Source of the DNA: Chryseobacterium sp. 36-9
GTDB taxonomy: Bacteria > Bacteroidota > Bacteroidia > Flavobacteriales > Weeksellaceae
Assembly (NCBI GenBank): GCA_001898785.1
Contig: MKVE01000017.1
Location: 345,107 to 409,106 of the forward strand
Direction: 5' to 3'
Length of the DNA: 64,000 nucleotides
Part shown: in pieces, positions 52,126 through 61,814 of the stretch
Layout: each line of letters starts with the position of its first letter
Numbering within the stretch: the first letter of the stretch is position 1
Made by a program: the position numbers and the translations under genes
Notes under the pieces: model-generated
Seen by the model: the letters and a program-made list of their open reading frames with translations, nothing else
Databases searched by the model: none
What the model was told of the DNA's origin: nothing

Positions 52126-52458
52126 TTAATATTCCGGAGCTAATTCTACTACAAGTCCTTCCAATTCCGGAGTTACAGGAATCTGGCAGCCTAATCTGCT
52201 GTTTGGCTTCACATTGAAAGCTTCGGAAAGCATTGCTTCTTCGTCCGGTAGCATCTCTGGGAGAGGAACATTTTCGCTTAGAACATAACACTGGCAGGAA
52301 GCGCACATTGCCATTCCGCCACAGATACCGATCGTTCCTTCCTCTGCCAATTCGTAAGCACGAACCACTTCCATAATGCTCATTGCCATATCTGTTGGTG
52401 CAGGAATTGTGTGAGAAACGCCTTCTCTGTCTATGATTGTAATATTAACGTCTGACAT
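52126..52458 (-). CDS. 2Fe-2S ferredoxin, adrenodoxin-like
   Basis: About 110 residues. The start at 52458 (MSDVNITIIDREGVSHTIPA) matches the family; codons upstream in frame lie in the leader. The cluster ligands are C-x5-C-x2-C in GICGGMAMCASCQCY and a distant C in LGCQIPV. Adrenodoxin-type ferredoxins feed electrons to oxygenases or iron-sulfur assembly. The reductase gene next to it suggests a working pair. Confidence 0.9.
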   Translation of the reverse strand: MSDVNITIIDREGVSHTIPAPTDMAMSIMEVVRAYELAEEGTIGICGGMAMCASCQCYVLSENVPLPEMLPDEEAMLSEAFNVKPNSRLGCQIPVTPELEGLVVELAPEY

Positions 52459-52535
52459 AGTGCAAAGATAAGAATAGATGTTAGACAATAGAAGTAAGAA
52501 GTTAGAAATTTAATTGATAGTTTCGATATTGCCAA

Positions 52536-52563
52536 TAAAAAAGAGGATTACAAAATCCTCTCT
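52536..52563 (-). terminator. Terminator of the reductase gene
   Basis: The arms AGAGGATT and AATCCTCT have a 4-base loop. On the minus strand a T run follows (the A run at 52537-52541 on the plus strand). It separates the reductase from the ferredoxin gene. Confidence 0.82.
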
Positions 52564-52596
52564 ATATATTATTAAAAAAATATTGAAAACTATTTT

Positions 52597-53649
52597 CTAA
52601 TCGATAGATTTTACCACTGCTTTTTCAGCTTCTTTTCTGGTTCCGTCGAAACCGTCAACACCACTTACCGTTGTATATTTTAAAACAAATTTTTTACCTG
52701 GGTTTAGTCTGTTGTAAACACTTTGAACCATCAGGGTTGCTTCGTGGAAGCCACAAAGAATTAACTTCAGTTTTCCCGGATAAGTATTGATATCGCCAAT
52801 GGCATAGATTCCATCAATATTGGTCTGATAATCCAAGGCATTATTGACTTTGATGGCATTTTTCTCAATTTCTAATCCCCATTCGGCTAGTGGACCTAAC
52901 TTAGGTGTCAATCCGAATAATGGAATCAGATAATCCGTTTCGATAACCGATCTTTCTCCGTTTTTTTCAATTTCGATAGCGGTTAAGGTTTCATCACCAA
53001 TTAATCCTGTCACTTCTGCAGGCGTAATCAAGTTGATTTTTCCTTGATGTTTCAATTCTGTCACCTTTTCTACGGAATCCAAAGCGCCTCGAAACTCATT
53101 TCTCCTGTGTATCAGAGTCACTTCTGATGCAACATCAGCCAAGAAAACAGACCAGTCCAAAGCAGAATCACCACCTCCTGCAATCACGATTTTCTTATCG
53201 CGGAACATTTCCGGCTCTCTTACGAAATATTCGACACCATTTTCTTCGTATTTTTCTATATTTTCCAGCTCAGGTTTTCTTGGATCAAAACTTCCCAAAC
53301 CACCGGCAATGGCAATGGCTTTACCTTTAACTTTTACGCCTCGGCTTGTTGTTACAATGAAATCACCTTCTTCCGTTTTCTCATAGCTAACTGCCTTTTG
53401 GGCCAATGAAAATTGGGGCTCGAACTGTTTGATTTGCTCCATCAGGTTATCTACCAAAACACCTGCGTCCACACTGGGAAATCCTGGAATATCGAAAATC
53501 GGTTTTTTAGGATAAAGTTCTGTTAATTGACCACCGGGCTGAGGAAGTGCATCTATGAGATGACATCTTAGTTTCAGTAATCCCGCTTCGAAAACAGCGA
53601 AAAGCCCTGTTGGACCAGCGCCTATTATGATAATATCCGTTTCAAACAT
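52597..53649 (-). CDS. Ferredoxin-NADP reductase, thioredoxin-reductase-like
   Basis: A 350-residue FAD/NAD(P)H flavoprotein. FAD site IIIGAGPTGLFAVFEAGLLK, NADPH site IVIAGGGDSALDWSVFLAD, and the closing GIYAIGDINTYPGKLKL are standard. There is no CxxC redox pair, which separates it from thioredoxin reductase and marks the TrxR-like ferredoxin reductase (FNR) type. It is expected to reduce the adjacent 2Fe-2S ferredoxin. About 139 bases and a terminator separate the two genes, so they may be controlled separately. Confidence 0.9.
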   Translation of the reverse strand: MFETDIIIIGAGPTGLFAVFEAGLLKLRCHLIDALPQPGGQLTELYPKKPIFDIPGFPSVDAGVLVDNLMEQIKQFEPQFSLAQKAVSYEKTEEGDFIVTTSRGVKVKGKAIAIAGGLGSFDPRKPELENIEKYEENGVEYFVREPEMFRDKKIVIAGGGDSALDWSVFLADVASEVTLIHRRNEFRGALDSVEKVTELKHQGKINLITPAEVTGLIGDETLTAIEIEKNGERSVIETDYLIPLFGLTPKLGPLAEWGLEIEKNAIKVNNALDYQTNIDGIYAIGDINTYPGKLKLILCGFHEATLMVQSVYNRLNPGKKFVLKYTTVSGVDGFDGTRKEAEKAVVKSID

Positions 53650-53880
53650 TTATATAAAAATTTTGGATACAAATTTAAGTATTAAATATGATTTAGAATG
53701 ATTCTAAAATATGATATTGATTAGTAACTCAGAATGAATTAAACAAGGTATCTTATATTTATTAATAGTCGATTAATTAAATTAAACTAAAGCTGTAAAA
53801 GATTCATATTGAATTAAATTTTAAATAATAAAAGTTTGTTTTTCTTACCAAATGATAAGATTTTTTCTAAAAATATATCT

Positions 53881-53948
53881 TAGTTTTGCACTTTCATCAT
53901 TTGTGTTTTTAATTCCTGCAGATTATTTATTTGATCTCAGGAATTTTT
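53881..53948 (+). other. Possible short transcript: -7 box followed by a terminator
   Basis: TAGTTTTG at 53881-53888 matches the -7 box. About 20 bases later the arms AATTCCTG (53911-53918) and CAGGAATT (53938-53945) form a plus-strand hairpin with a T tract. No plus-strand gene lies between, so a transcript of about 50-60 nt is predicted. No -33 TTG is at the right distance. The rest of the 53650-53948 gap is AT-rich with nothing else visible. Confidence 0.35.
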
Positions 53949-55154
53949 TTATCCATTACGCTTTATTAGTGCCATATAGAAACCGTCGTAGCCTTCGCTA
54001 GGCATTATTTTTTCATCCTTAATGAGAGTGAATTCCGGATTGTTTTCCAAGAATGTTTTGACTTGCTCATTATTTTCTGATGGTAGAATTGAGCAAGTTG
54101 CGTAGATCATTTGTCCTCCTTTTTTAAGAATTTTCGAATAATCTTGTAAGATTTGCTGTTGTTCACCTTTTATTCTGTCGATAAAATCCTGATCGATTTT
54201 CCATTTGGAATCCGGGTTTCTTTTCAAAACGCCTAATCCGGAACAAGGCGCATCAATCAATAATCTGTCTGCTTTTTCATGGAGCCTTTTAATGACTTTG
54301 TTATCAGAAATCACTCTGGTTTCTATATTATGAGCACCAGCTCTTTTTGCACGTCTTTTAAGCTCTGCTAATTTCCATTCGTAAATATCAAGAGCAATGA
54401 TTTGTCCTTTATTTTTCATCAGAGCGGCCAGATGCAGAGTCTTTCCGCCGGCTCCAGCACACGCATCTACAACACGCATCCCTTCTTTTACGTCTAACAA
54501 TTCTCCAATTTTTTGAGAACTGGCATCCTGAACTTCAAACAAACCATCTTTAAAAGCAGAAGTAAGGAAAACGTTCTTTTTTTCTTCCAATTGAACCGCA
54601 TCCGGATAATTTTTGATCGTGAAAGATTCTACATTTTCATCCTTAAGATCAGCGATTAATTCTCTAGGAGTTGTTTTAAGAGTGTTAGTTCGTAAAACTG
54701 TTGGTGCTTGCTCATTAAGAGCCAGCATTTCTCTTTCCCAGTTTTTGCCTAATTCTTTTTCAAGAGTTTCTGCTAGCCATTCCGGAATAGAATATTCAAT
54801 AGCTTTTGTAGGAACAGTGCCTTTTTTGAGTTTGGTAAGAATATCGGCAATTTTGATTCCATCGAACTCTTCGAATTTTTTGTAATGACTTTTGCTCCAA
54901 AGAAGATATGCCAGTATCAGTTTATAAACATTATTCGGTTTTACACCTTCGCCCATATAATATTCGAGGCGTTTTTTCCAGCGGATGATGTTGTAAAAAA
55001 TCTCAGAAACAGTCTGCCTGTCTTGGCTTCCCCACTTTCTGTGAGCTTTCAGCAGACGTTCTATAACTTTATCAGCATATTTTTTTTCCTGGAAAAATGT
55101 TTCCTGAAGTGCATCATGAATCCCGATTAAAAGATTTCGGTGAATTAGTTCCAT
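53949..55154 (-). CDS. RsmB/NOP-family RNA cytosine methyltransferase
   Basis: A 401-residue SAM-dependent enzyme. The SAM-binding site is VVDACAGAGGKTLHLAALMK; the two conserved cysteines are in LIDAPCSGLGVLKRNPD and IYATCSILPSEN. The N-terminal about 130 residues form a NusB-like RNA-binding region. Family members make m5C in rRNA or tRNA; E. coli RsmB acts on 16S C967, but the target here is not certain. It is a single gene with AT-rich flanks. Confidence 0.88.
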   Translation of the reverse strand: MELIHRNLLIGIHDALQETFFQEKKYADKVIERLLKAHRKWGSQDRQTVSEIFYNIIRWKKRLEYYMGEGVKPNNVYKLILAYLLWSKSHYKKFEEFDGIKIADILTKLKKGTVPTKAIEYSIPEWLAETLEKELGKNWEREMLALNEQAPTVLRTNTLKTTPRELIADLKDENVESFTIKNYPDAVQLEEKKNVFLTSAFKDGLFEVQDASSQKIGELLDVKEGMRVVDACAGAGGKTLHLAALMKNKGQIIALDIYEWKLAELKRRAKRAGAHNIETRVISDNKVIKRLHEKADRLLIDAPCSGLGVLKRNPDSKWKIDQDFIDRIKGEQQQILQDYSKILKKGGQMIYATCSILPSENNEQVKTFLENNPEFTLIKDEKIMPSEGYDGFYMALIKRNG

Positions 55155-55301
55155 AAAAATTAATGAAGTAAATAAGTCTGCAAATCTACTAAAAATAAAA
55201 GTGTCAATAAATTCTAATGAAAAGTGTGTTTATGATTGCTAATTCTTGTCTTATGTAAAGTGAGTAAGAGATGCACTATGTTAATTTTGTATTAAATTTT
55301 C

Positions 55302-55362
55302 AAAATTGTTTAATTTTATTGTTTAACAATTTTGTCAACAAAATAAAATTGATTTAAATTTG
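55302..55362 (+). promoter_or_regulatory. Promoter with two palindromes upstream of the TetR gene
   Basis: The promoter has TTG (55332-55334) and TAAATTTG (55355-55362) with 20-nt spacing. One palindrome, ATTTTGT-CA-ACAAAAT (55329-55344), covers the -33. A second inverted repeat, AAAATTGTT (55302-55310) with AACAATTTT (55325-55333), overlaps it upstream. Both are likely regulator sites. Confidence 0.6.
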
Positions 55363-55382
55363 CACAAATTTATTTAACAAAA

Positions 55383-55976
55383 ATGTCAAATCAAGCAAAA
55401 AAAGACCAAACACAAGAATTAATCAAAGAAACGGCTAAGAATCTTTTCTTTGTTCAGGGTAGATTTGATGCTACAACACAGGAGATTGCAGATGAAGCTG
55501 GTGTTAATAGAACATTGATTAACTATTATTTCCGCTCAAGAGATAATCTGATTCAGATTGTTTTTGAAGAAGCACAAAGGGTTGAAAAGGAAAAATCAGA
55601 AGTCATTCAAAAATCTGATTTACCATTCAAAGAGAAGATCGCTCATTTTATAGAGAACGGTTTGCAAACAAGTTTGCAGTATCCTTATCTGGAAACTTAC
55701 ATAGTTTCTCAGATCAATAAAGGAAGTTTTCACAGAAAAGAAATTGATGAAGAACACAAGGAGCAAATTCTTAAAGATATCAAAATTGAAATGGATAAAG
55801 GGAATATAGAAAAAATGGAGCCGATCCAATTTATTTTCAATATGGTATCCCTTCTTGTATTTCCAAGTGCTGTAAGACCACTTTTTATGGAGAACATGAT
55901 GATTGATGATAAGGAATTTGACAGACTGATTGCGGACAGAAAGAACATTATTCTCAATATGCTTTTCAAAAATTAA
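55383..55976 (+). CDS. TetR/AcrR-family regulator of the efflux operon
   Basis: A 197-residue regulator. The N-terminal HTH is clear (TQEIADEAGVNRTLINYYFR, residues about 30-50), followed by the usual helical ligand domain. It starts the TetR-TolC-MFP-RND run and has an upstream double palindrome, so it probably represses its own promoter and the efflux genes until a ligand binds. The inducer is unknown. Confidence 0.9.
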   Translation: MSNQAKKDQTQELIKETAKNLFFVQGRFDATTQEIADEAGVNRTLINYYFRSRDNLIQIVFEEAQRVEKEKSEVIQKSDLPFKEKIAHFIENGLQTSLQYPYLETYIVSQINKGSFHRKEIDEEHKEQILKDIKIEMDKGNIEKMEPIQFIFNMVSLLVFPSAVRPLFMENMMIDDKEFDRLIADRKNIILNMLFKN

Positions 55977-56068
55977 AATAATGTTAAGGTATTTTCCGGA
56001 TATAATCGTCCGTAGTAAGTAAAAGATTAAAAAATAAACGATTATGAAATTAAACTATGTAATAAATT

Positions 56069-57427
56069 ATGATAAGTAACAAGATGATAAAGTGGAGAAA
56101 ACTGGCTTTAGGCATTTTGACTGTAACAGGGTCTTTATTGTACTCTCAGCAGACAATTACCTTGAAACAAGCCATAGAATATGCTTTGCAGAACAAATCT
56201 GATGCACTGAAAGCAAAACTTGATATTACAAATGCAGAGGCGAAAATTCTGGAAGCAAAAGCTGGTGCGCTTCCAAAAATTAATGGGACAGCAAACCTTA
56301 GTTATAATCCTATTTTGCAACAAACAGCAATCGATGTAGGTGCTTTTAGTGGAGGACCTAGCAATATCCAAATGGTGGCTATGGGACAAAAATGGATTGC
56401 TGGAGCAGGAGTTCAGCTTCAGCAAGCAATTTTTGATCAGCAAGTATTTATAGGCTTAAAAGCTGCAAAATCAACTAAAGAGTTTTATCAGCTGAACGCA
56501 GATCTTACAGATGAGCAGATCATTGAGAGGGTTTCTAATGCTTACTTTCAGGTTTTTACGGCTCAGGAAAAGAAAAATACTCTGGAAAGTAGCTTTGCAA
56601 GTACAGAAAAAGTAAGGAATGTCATCAAAAGTTTGTTTGATAACGGATTGTCAAAAAAAATCGATCTCGATAGAACCAACGTTAATTTAACGAATATCGA
56701 AACCAGTATCAAGCAAAGTAATAATGGCATTGCTCAAGCAGAAAATGCGCTTAAGTTTTATATGGGAATGCCGATTGAAACTAAGATTCAGCTTGTGCCA
56801 GGAGATATGGAAGTAACACCGCATCTTTTGGAAGATATGATAAATACAGACAGTAGAACAGAAGTAAAGGTTTTATTGAAAAATAAGGAACTTCTCGAAT
56901 ATCAGAAAAAGGCTACAATTGCAAGATATTATCCGACAGTTAACCTGACTGCTAACTATAACTGGCAAGGTTTGGGAGCTAAGTTTCCTTTAACTAATGG
57001 TAAATCTAACGGAGTATATTGGTCAGACTATTCTGCAATCGGTTTAGGTATTAATATTCCGATTTTCAATGGTTTTGCTACCAAAGCCAAAGTCCAGCAA
57101 AATCAAATCGAGATCGATAAGCTGGAAGCAGACTTAAAAGATACCAAACTTGGATTGGATCAAGCTTACCAAAATGCAAAATCACAAATCGAAAATAGTT
57201 TGTCATCAATTGAAAATCAAAAAGCAAATGTACAACTGGCTGAAAGTGTATTGGCTGATACAAAAAGCAATTATCAATACGGATTGGCAACATTGACAGA
57301 TTTACTTGATGCTGAAAATTCCTTGGTGCAGGCTAAAAATAATTATACCAACGCAATTCTTGATTATAAAATAGCAGAGATCCAGTATTACAAATCAAAA
57401 GGTGAGCTTAAAACTTATTTAAAATAA
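56069..57427 (+). CDS. TolC-family outer membrane efflux channel
   Basis: A 452-residue exported protein. The signal region ends LLYSQQ; the mature start is TITLKQAIEYALQNKSDALK, the standard TolC-family entry. Two repeat halves of long coiled-coil helices follow (KSLFDNGLSKKIDLDRTNVN and NYQYGLATLTDLLDAENSLV). It forms the outer-membrane exit duct for the following pump. The next gene starts 21 bases later. ATG 56069 is used; ATG 56084 is an alternative. Confidence 0.9.
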   Translation: MISNKMIKWRKLALGILTVTGSLLYSQQTITLKQAIEYALQNKSDALKAKLDITNAEAKILEAKAGALPKINGTANLSYNPILQQTAIDVGAFSGGPSNIQMVAMGQKWIAGAGVQLQQAIFDQQVFIGLKAAKSTKEFYQLNADLTDEQIIERVSNAYFQVFTAQEKKNTLESSFASTEKVRNVIKSLFDNGLSKKIDLDRTNVNLTNIETSIKQSNNGIAQAENALKFYMGMPIETKIQLVPGDMEVTPHLLEDMINTDSRTEVKVLLKNKELLEYQKKATIARYYPTVNLTANYNWQGLGAKFPLTNGKSNGVYWSDYSAIGLGINIPIFNGFATKAKVQQNQIEIDKLEADLKDTKLGLDQAYQNAKSQIENSLSSIENQKANVQLAESVLADTKSNYQYGLATLTDLLDAENSLVQAKNNYTNAILDYKIAEIQYYKSKGELKTYLK

Positions 57428-57448
57428 ACTACGAAATAAATATTCCAA

Positions 57449-58510
57449 ATGAAAAAAACTTTAATATATATCATCGTTGCAGCAGTTCTGGTTGGTCTGG
57501 CTGCTTACAAAATCGTTGATAACAAGAAAAAGCAGGAAGCTGAAGTAAAAGAGGTCGCAAAGCAGGTGGACAAAATCAATGTGAATGTAGTGACGGTTTC
57601 CAGACAGGATGTTAATACGGAGTATTCGGCGAACGGGACATTCATCCCAAAGCAGGAATCTAACCAGTCTGCAGATATCGCCGGAAGAGTGGTAAATGTC
57701 TTCGTGAAGGAAGGCTCAAGAGTTGCGGCCGGCCAGGTTTTGGCGACAATCAAAAGAGATGCGATAGAAGTAGATGTAACCCAGGCACAAAATAATTTAC
57801 AAAATGCCATTATTGATAACCAACGTTATGAAAATGCCTATAAAACAGGTGGTGTGACAAAACAACAACTGGATAACTCAAGACTTCAGCTGAAAAATGC
57901 ACAATCAGCAGTAAGAGCACAGGGTGTAAGAGTTAATGATACCAGTGTGAGAGCGGGAATCAGCGGGATGATTAACAAAAAAATGGTAGAGCCGGGAATG
58001 GTTGTTGCAACCGGAACAGCTTTGTTCGAAATCGTCAATATCAATTCGTTGAAACTTTCTGTTCTTGTTGATGAAAGTCAGGTTGGCAGAATCCAGATTG
58101 GGCAGGAAGTTGATATCAATGTTAATGTTTTACCTGATGAAAAATTCACGGGAAGAATAACATTTATTGCGCCGAAAAGTGATGCTTCTCTCAATTTCCC
58201 AGTGGAAATAGAAGTTCAGAACAGAGGAAACCTGAAAGCCGGTATGTATGCAACGGCACTTTTCAAAACCAATCACGGTGCAGAAACCCAAAATATGTTG
58301 ACAGTTCCGGCAGAAGCTTTTGTAAACGGTGTAAGCTCAGGCCAGCTTTTCATTGTTAATAACGGAACAGCCAAATTAATAAAAGTGACAACCGGAAAGG
58401 TTTATGGAGATAAAGTTCAGATCCTGAGCGGCCTTAATGGCGGTGAGCAGGTAATTACCAGCGGACAGATCAACCTGGACAACGGTTCTAAAATCAATAT
58501 CGTAAAGTAA
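57449..58510 (+). CDS. RND periplasmic adaptor (membrane fusion protein)
   Basis: A 353-residue HlyD/AcrA-like protein. One N-terminal transmembrane helix (residues 4-22) anchors it. The lipoyl/biotinyl-like half motifs are VVNVFVKEGSRVAAGQVLAT and GISGMINKKMVEPGMVVATG, with a helical hairpin between. The beta-barrel and membrane-proximal domains complete it. It links the pump and TolC. The permease ATG follows 6 bases after the stop. Confidence 0.92.
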   Translation: MKKTLIYIIVAAVLVGLAAYKIVDNKKKQEAEVKEVAKQVDKINVNVVTVSRQDVNTEYSANGTFIPKQESNQSADIAGRVVNVFVKEGSRVAAGQVLATIKRDAIEVDVTQAQNNLQNAIIDNQRYENAYKTGGVTKQQLDNSRLQLKNAQSAVRAQGVRVNDTSVRAGISGMINKKMVEPGMVVATGTALFEIVNINSLKLSVLVDESQVGRIQIGQEVDINVNVLPDEKFTGRITFIAPKSDASLNFPVEIEVQNRGNLKAGMYATALFKTNHGAETQNMLTVPAEAFVNGVSSGQLFIVNNGTAKLIKVTTGKVYGDKVQILSGLNGGEQVITSGQINLDNGSKINIVK

Positions 58511-58516
58511 CATAAG

Positions 58517-61500
58517 ATGAAGTTAGCAGAAATATCCATTAAAAGACCGTCGTTAGTTATCGTATTATTTACGATTCTCACGCTGGGAGGTCTGTTGAGT
58601 TACTCTATGATGGGGTACGAATTGATCCCGAAATTTGAAACCAATATGGTAACGATTTCCACAGTATATCCTGGAGCGTCACCAAGTGAGGTAGAAACCT
58701 CGGTAACGAGAAAGATTGAAGATGCCGTTGGTTCTCTTGAGAATGTGAAAAAAGTGGAGGCCTCTTCTTATGAAAGTCTCTCGGTGATTATGGTTCAGCT
58801 GAATGCAGGTGCCGATGTCAATTATGCATTGAATGATGCACAGCGTAAGGTTAATGCGGTTCTTGCAGATCTTCCGGATGATGCAAAAACACCCTCACTG
58901 AATAAATTCTCTTTGGATGATCTACCGATTATCACAATGAGTATTTCCAGTGATAAAATGAATAACAAGCAGCTATACGATCTCCTTGATAAAAAGATTG
59001 AGCCGATTTTTTCCCGTGTGAACGGTGTAGCTCAGGTTGACCTGATTGGTGGTCAGGAGAGAGAGATTCAGGTTAATCTGGATGAGAAGAAACTGCAAGG
59101 TTACGGATTGGCCATTTCTGATGTTCAGCAGGCAATTCTTTCCTCTAATCTTGACTTCCCGACTGGTGCGCTGAAAACGAGAACTTCCAAATCTACAATC
59201 AGATTAGAAGGAAAATATAAATCCGTTGCGGAACTGAACAACCTTGTGATTTCATCTAAAAATGGCGCTCAAGTAAGATTGTCTGATATTGCTACGGTTT
59301 TCGACTCACAGAAAGATGTGGAAAAAGTAGCGAGATTCAATCAGTTACCGACCATTTTGATGCAAATCAAGAAACAATCGGATGCCAACGCAGTTTCCGT
59401 ATCGGAAAGCATTACGAAAACGGTGGATGAGGTAATGAAGAATTACGCAGCTCAGGGTGTAAAAGTTAAAATTGTGGATGACAGTACAGACTTTACTTTG
59501 GAAGCAGCAAATCACGTAATCTTTGACTTGTTCCTGGCGATTATTCTGGTTGCTGTAGTGATGTTGTTGTTCCTTCATAATATCAGGAATGCCTTTATCG
59601 TAATGGTTTCCATTCCGGTTTCATTGATTGCAACGTTCATCGGGATGAATCTGATGGGCTACACTTTGAACCTTATGAGTTTACTTGGATTGTCATTGGT
59701 TGTAGGTATTCTTGTGGATGATGCGATTGTGGTTCTTGAAAACGTTTACAGGCATATGGAGATGGGTAAAAGCCGAATCCGCGCCGCTTATGATGGTGCT
59801 GCAGAGATTGGATTTACGGTTTCCGCCATCACATTGGTAATCGTGGTGGTATTCCTTCCGATTGCGATGAGTACAGGTTTGGTAGCGAATATCCTGGCAC
59901 AGTTCTGCGTCACGGTGGTTATTGCAACTTTATTCTCATTATTGGCATCGTTTACGATTATTCCTTGGTTATCTTCAAGATTTGGGAAATTGGTTCATCT
60001 TACCGGGAAAAATCCTTTTGAGAAATTCATTCTTTGGTTTGAGAAACAATTGGACAAATTTACGCACTGGATCACAGGAATCTTGGAATGGTGTCTGAAA
60101 ACGACATTAAGAAGAATAATGACGGTTATTGTAACATTTCTTATATTGATAGGTTCATTTATGTTAGTGGCATTTGGGTTTATTGGTGGGGAATTCTTCC
60201 CTAAAATGGACAGAGGTCAGTTCCTTGTTCAGATGGAATTGCCGAAAGATGCTTCAGTTGAAAAAACCAATCAGGTAACCCTGGAAGTTGAAAGATTCCT
60301 TAGAAACGACAAAGACGTTGTGGATTTGATTACGACAGTTGGTCAGCAGTCCACCGGTTTTGGTGGTGCACAGGCAACACTTTATCAATCAGAGATCCAG
60401 GTGATTCTGACAGATAAATCCGAACGTTCTGAAAGTACCGATATCAAATCAGCCAAAATCAAAAGAGCGTTGGCCGAAAAATTCACCGGTGTTGAATTTA
60501 AAACTGCACCAATTGGTCTGATGGGAGCGGACAATGCACCTATCGAATTGGTAGTAACGGCGCAGGATAATGCAACGGCGAATAAAGAAGCTAACCGAAT
60601 TCTTGCTTTATTGAAAAAAGTACCGGGAGCTGTAGATGCGGAATTATCAACCGATACAGGAAATCCGGAAGTTCAGGTGAATATCGACAGAGATAAAATG
60701 TCCGCTTTGGGACTGAATCTTTCCAGCGTTGGGCAGACGATGCAGACAGCATTCAACGGGAATACGGATGGGAAATTCCGTGCCGGTGAATATGAATATG
60801 ACATTAACATCCGTTTTGGAGATTACAACAGACAATCCATTGATGATGTTAAAAACCTGATATTTACCAATTCAAAAGGTGAGCAGATCAGATTAAGTCA
60901 GTTTGCTCAAGTTAAAATGGGTTCCGGTCCGAGTTTGCTGGAACGTAGGGATAAAGCACCTTCTGTAAAAGTAAAATCAAAAGTGGTAGGTCGTCCGGTC
61001 GGTGACGTTGCCAACGAATGGGCAGCCATGTTTATGAATAATGAAAAAACCAAACCTGCTGGTGTAGAATACATCTGGAGTGGTGATATGGAAAACCAGA
61101 CCGAAGGTTTCGGTACTTTAGGTATTGCTTTATTGGCAGCTATCGTGTTGGTTTACCTGGTAATGGTTTCGCTATATGACAGTTTTGTTTATCCGTTCGT
61201 GGTATTGTTCTCTATTCCACTGGCATTGATTGGAGTAATGTTGATTCTGGCATTGACCGGAAACTCTCTCAACATCTTTACGATGCTCGGGATGATTATG
61301 TTGATTGGTCTCGTAGCGAAGAACGCGATCCTGATTGTCGACTTTACCAATATGCGAAAAGCGGCAGGCGCTAATACACACGATGCATTGGTTCAGGCCA
61401 ATCACGCCCGTCTCCGTCCGATTTTGATGACCACGATTGCGATGATTTTCGGGATGTTGCCGATTGCATTGGCAAGTGGAGCAGGAGCGGAGATGAACAA

Positions 61501-61705
61501 AGGTCTTGCTTGGGTAGTTATCGGTGGTCTGACGTCATCATTATTCCTGACCCTGATTATCGTTCCGGTGGTTTATTCCTTATTCGATTCGATTTTAAGA
61601 AGAATGGGCAAACACGAGAAAGTTGATTATGAAGCCGAAATGAAAGCCGACTATGTTCACAAAGAACTGAGCGAAGACGGTTACACTCCGAAACACATAG
61701 ATTAA
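58517..61705 (+). CDS. RND efflux transporter permease
   Basis: A 1062-residue pump with the two six-helix halves of RND proteins. The opening SIKRPSLVIVLFTILTLGGL, the proton-relay Asp pair in GILVDDAIVVLENVYRHMEM and the repeated LIGLVAKNAILIVDFTN are characteristic. The periplasmic porter and docking domains are full length. The neighbourhood (TetR, TolC, MFP) indicates a hydrophobic-compound export (HAE-1-like) system rather than a metal pump, but substrates are not visible. A terminator follows. Confidence 0.94.
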   Translation: MKLAEISIKRPSLVIVLFTILTLGGLLSYSMMGYELIPKFETNMVTISTVYPGASPSEVETSVTRKIEDAVGSLENVKKVEASSYESLSVIMVQLNAGADVNYALNDAQRKVNAVLADLPDDAKTPSLNKFSLDDLPIITMSISSDKMNNKQLYDLLDKKIEPIFSRVNGVAQVDLIGGQEREIQVNLDEKKLQGYGLAISDVQQAILSSNLDFPTGALKTRTSKSTIRLEGKYKSVAELNNLVISSKNGAQVRLSDIATVFDSQKDVEKVARFNQLPTILMQIKKQSDANAVSVSESITKTVDEVMKNYAAQGVKVKIVDDSTDFTLEAANHVIFDLFLAIILVAVVMLLFLHNIRNAFIVMVSIPVSLIATFIGMNLMGYTLNLMSLLGLSLVVGILVDDAIVVLENVYRHMEMGKSRIRAAYDGAAEIGFTVSAITLVIVVVFLPIAMSTGLVANILAQFCVTVVIATLFSLLASFTIIPWLSSRFGKLVHLTGKNPFEKFILWFEKQLDKFTHWITGILEWCLKTTLRRIMTVIVTFLILIGSFMLVAFGFIGGEFFPKMDRGQFLVQMELPKDASVEKTNQVTLEVERFLRNDKDVVDLITTVGQQSTGFGGAQATLYQSEIQVILTDKSERSESTDIKSAKIKRALAEKFTGVEFKTAPIGLMGADNAPIELVVTAQDNATANKEANRILALLKKVPGAVDAELSTDTGNPEVQVNIDRDKMSALGLNLSSVGQTMQTAFNGNTDGKFRAGEYEYDINIRFGDYNRQSIDDVKNLIFTNSKGEQIRLSQFAQVKMGSGPSLLERRDKAPSVKVKSKVVGRPVGDVANEWAAMFMNNEKTKPAGVEYIWSGDMENQTEGFGTLGIALLAAIVLVYLVMVSLYDSFVYPFVVLFSIPLALIGVMLILALTGNSLNIFTMLGMIMLIGLVAKNAILIVDFTNMRKAAGANTHDALVQANHARLRPILMTTIAMIFGMLPIALASGAGAEMNKGLAWVVIGGLTSSLFLTLIIVPVVYSLFDSILRRMGKHEKVDYEAEMKADYVHKELSEDGYTPKHID

Positions 61706-61730
61706 TCTCAATTATTTATTATACACTTTA

Positions 61731-61754
61731 GGCAGCCATCGGGCTGTCTTTTTT
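61731..61754 (+). terminator. Terminator of the efflux operon
   Basis: The arms GGCAGCC and GGGCTGTC (one G-T pair) with a short loop are followed by a T run. Confidence 0.82.
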
Positions 61755-61814
61755 GTGATGTTTAAATAAAAAAACTCCCGGAACCGAGAGCTTTAATTAT
61801 TTTATATCCGAAAA

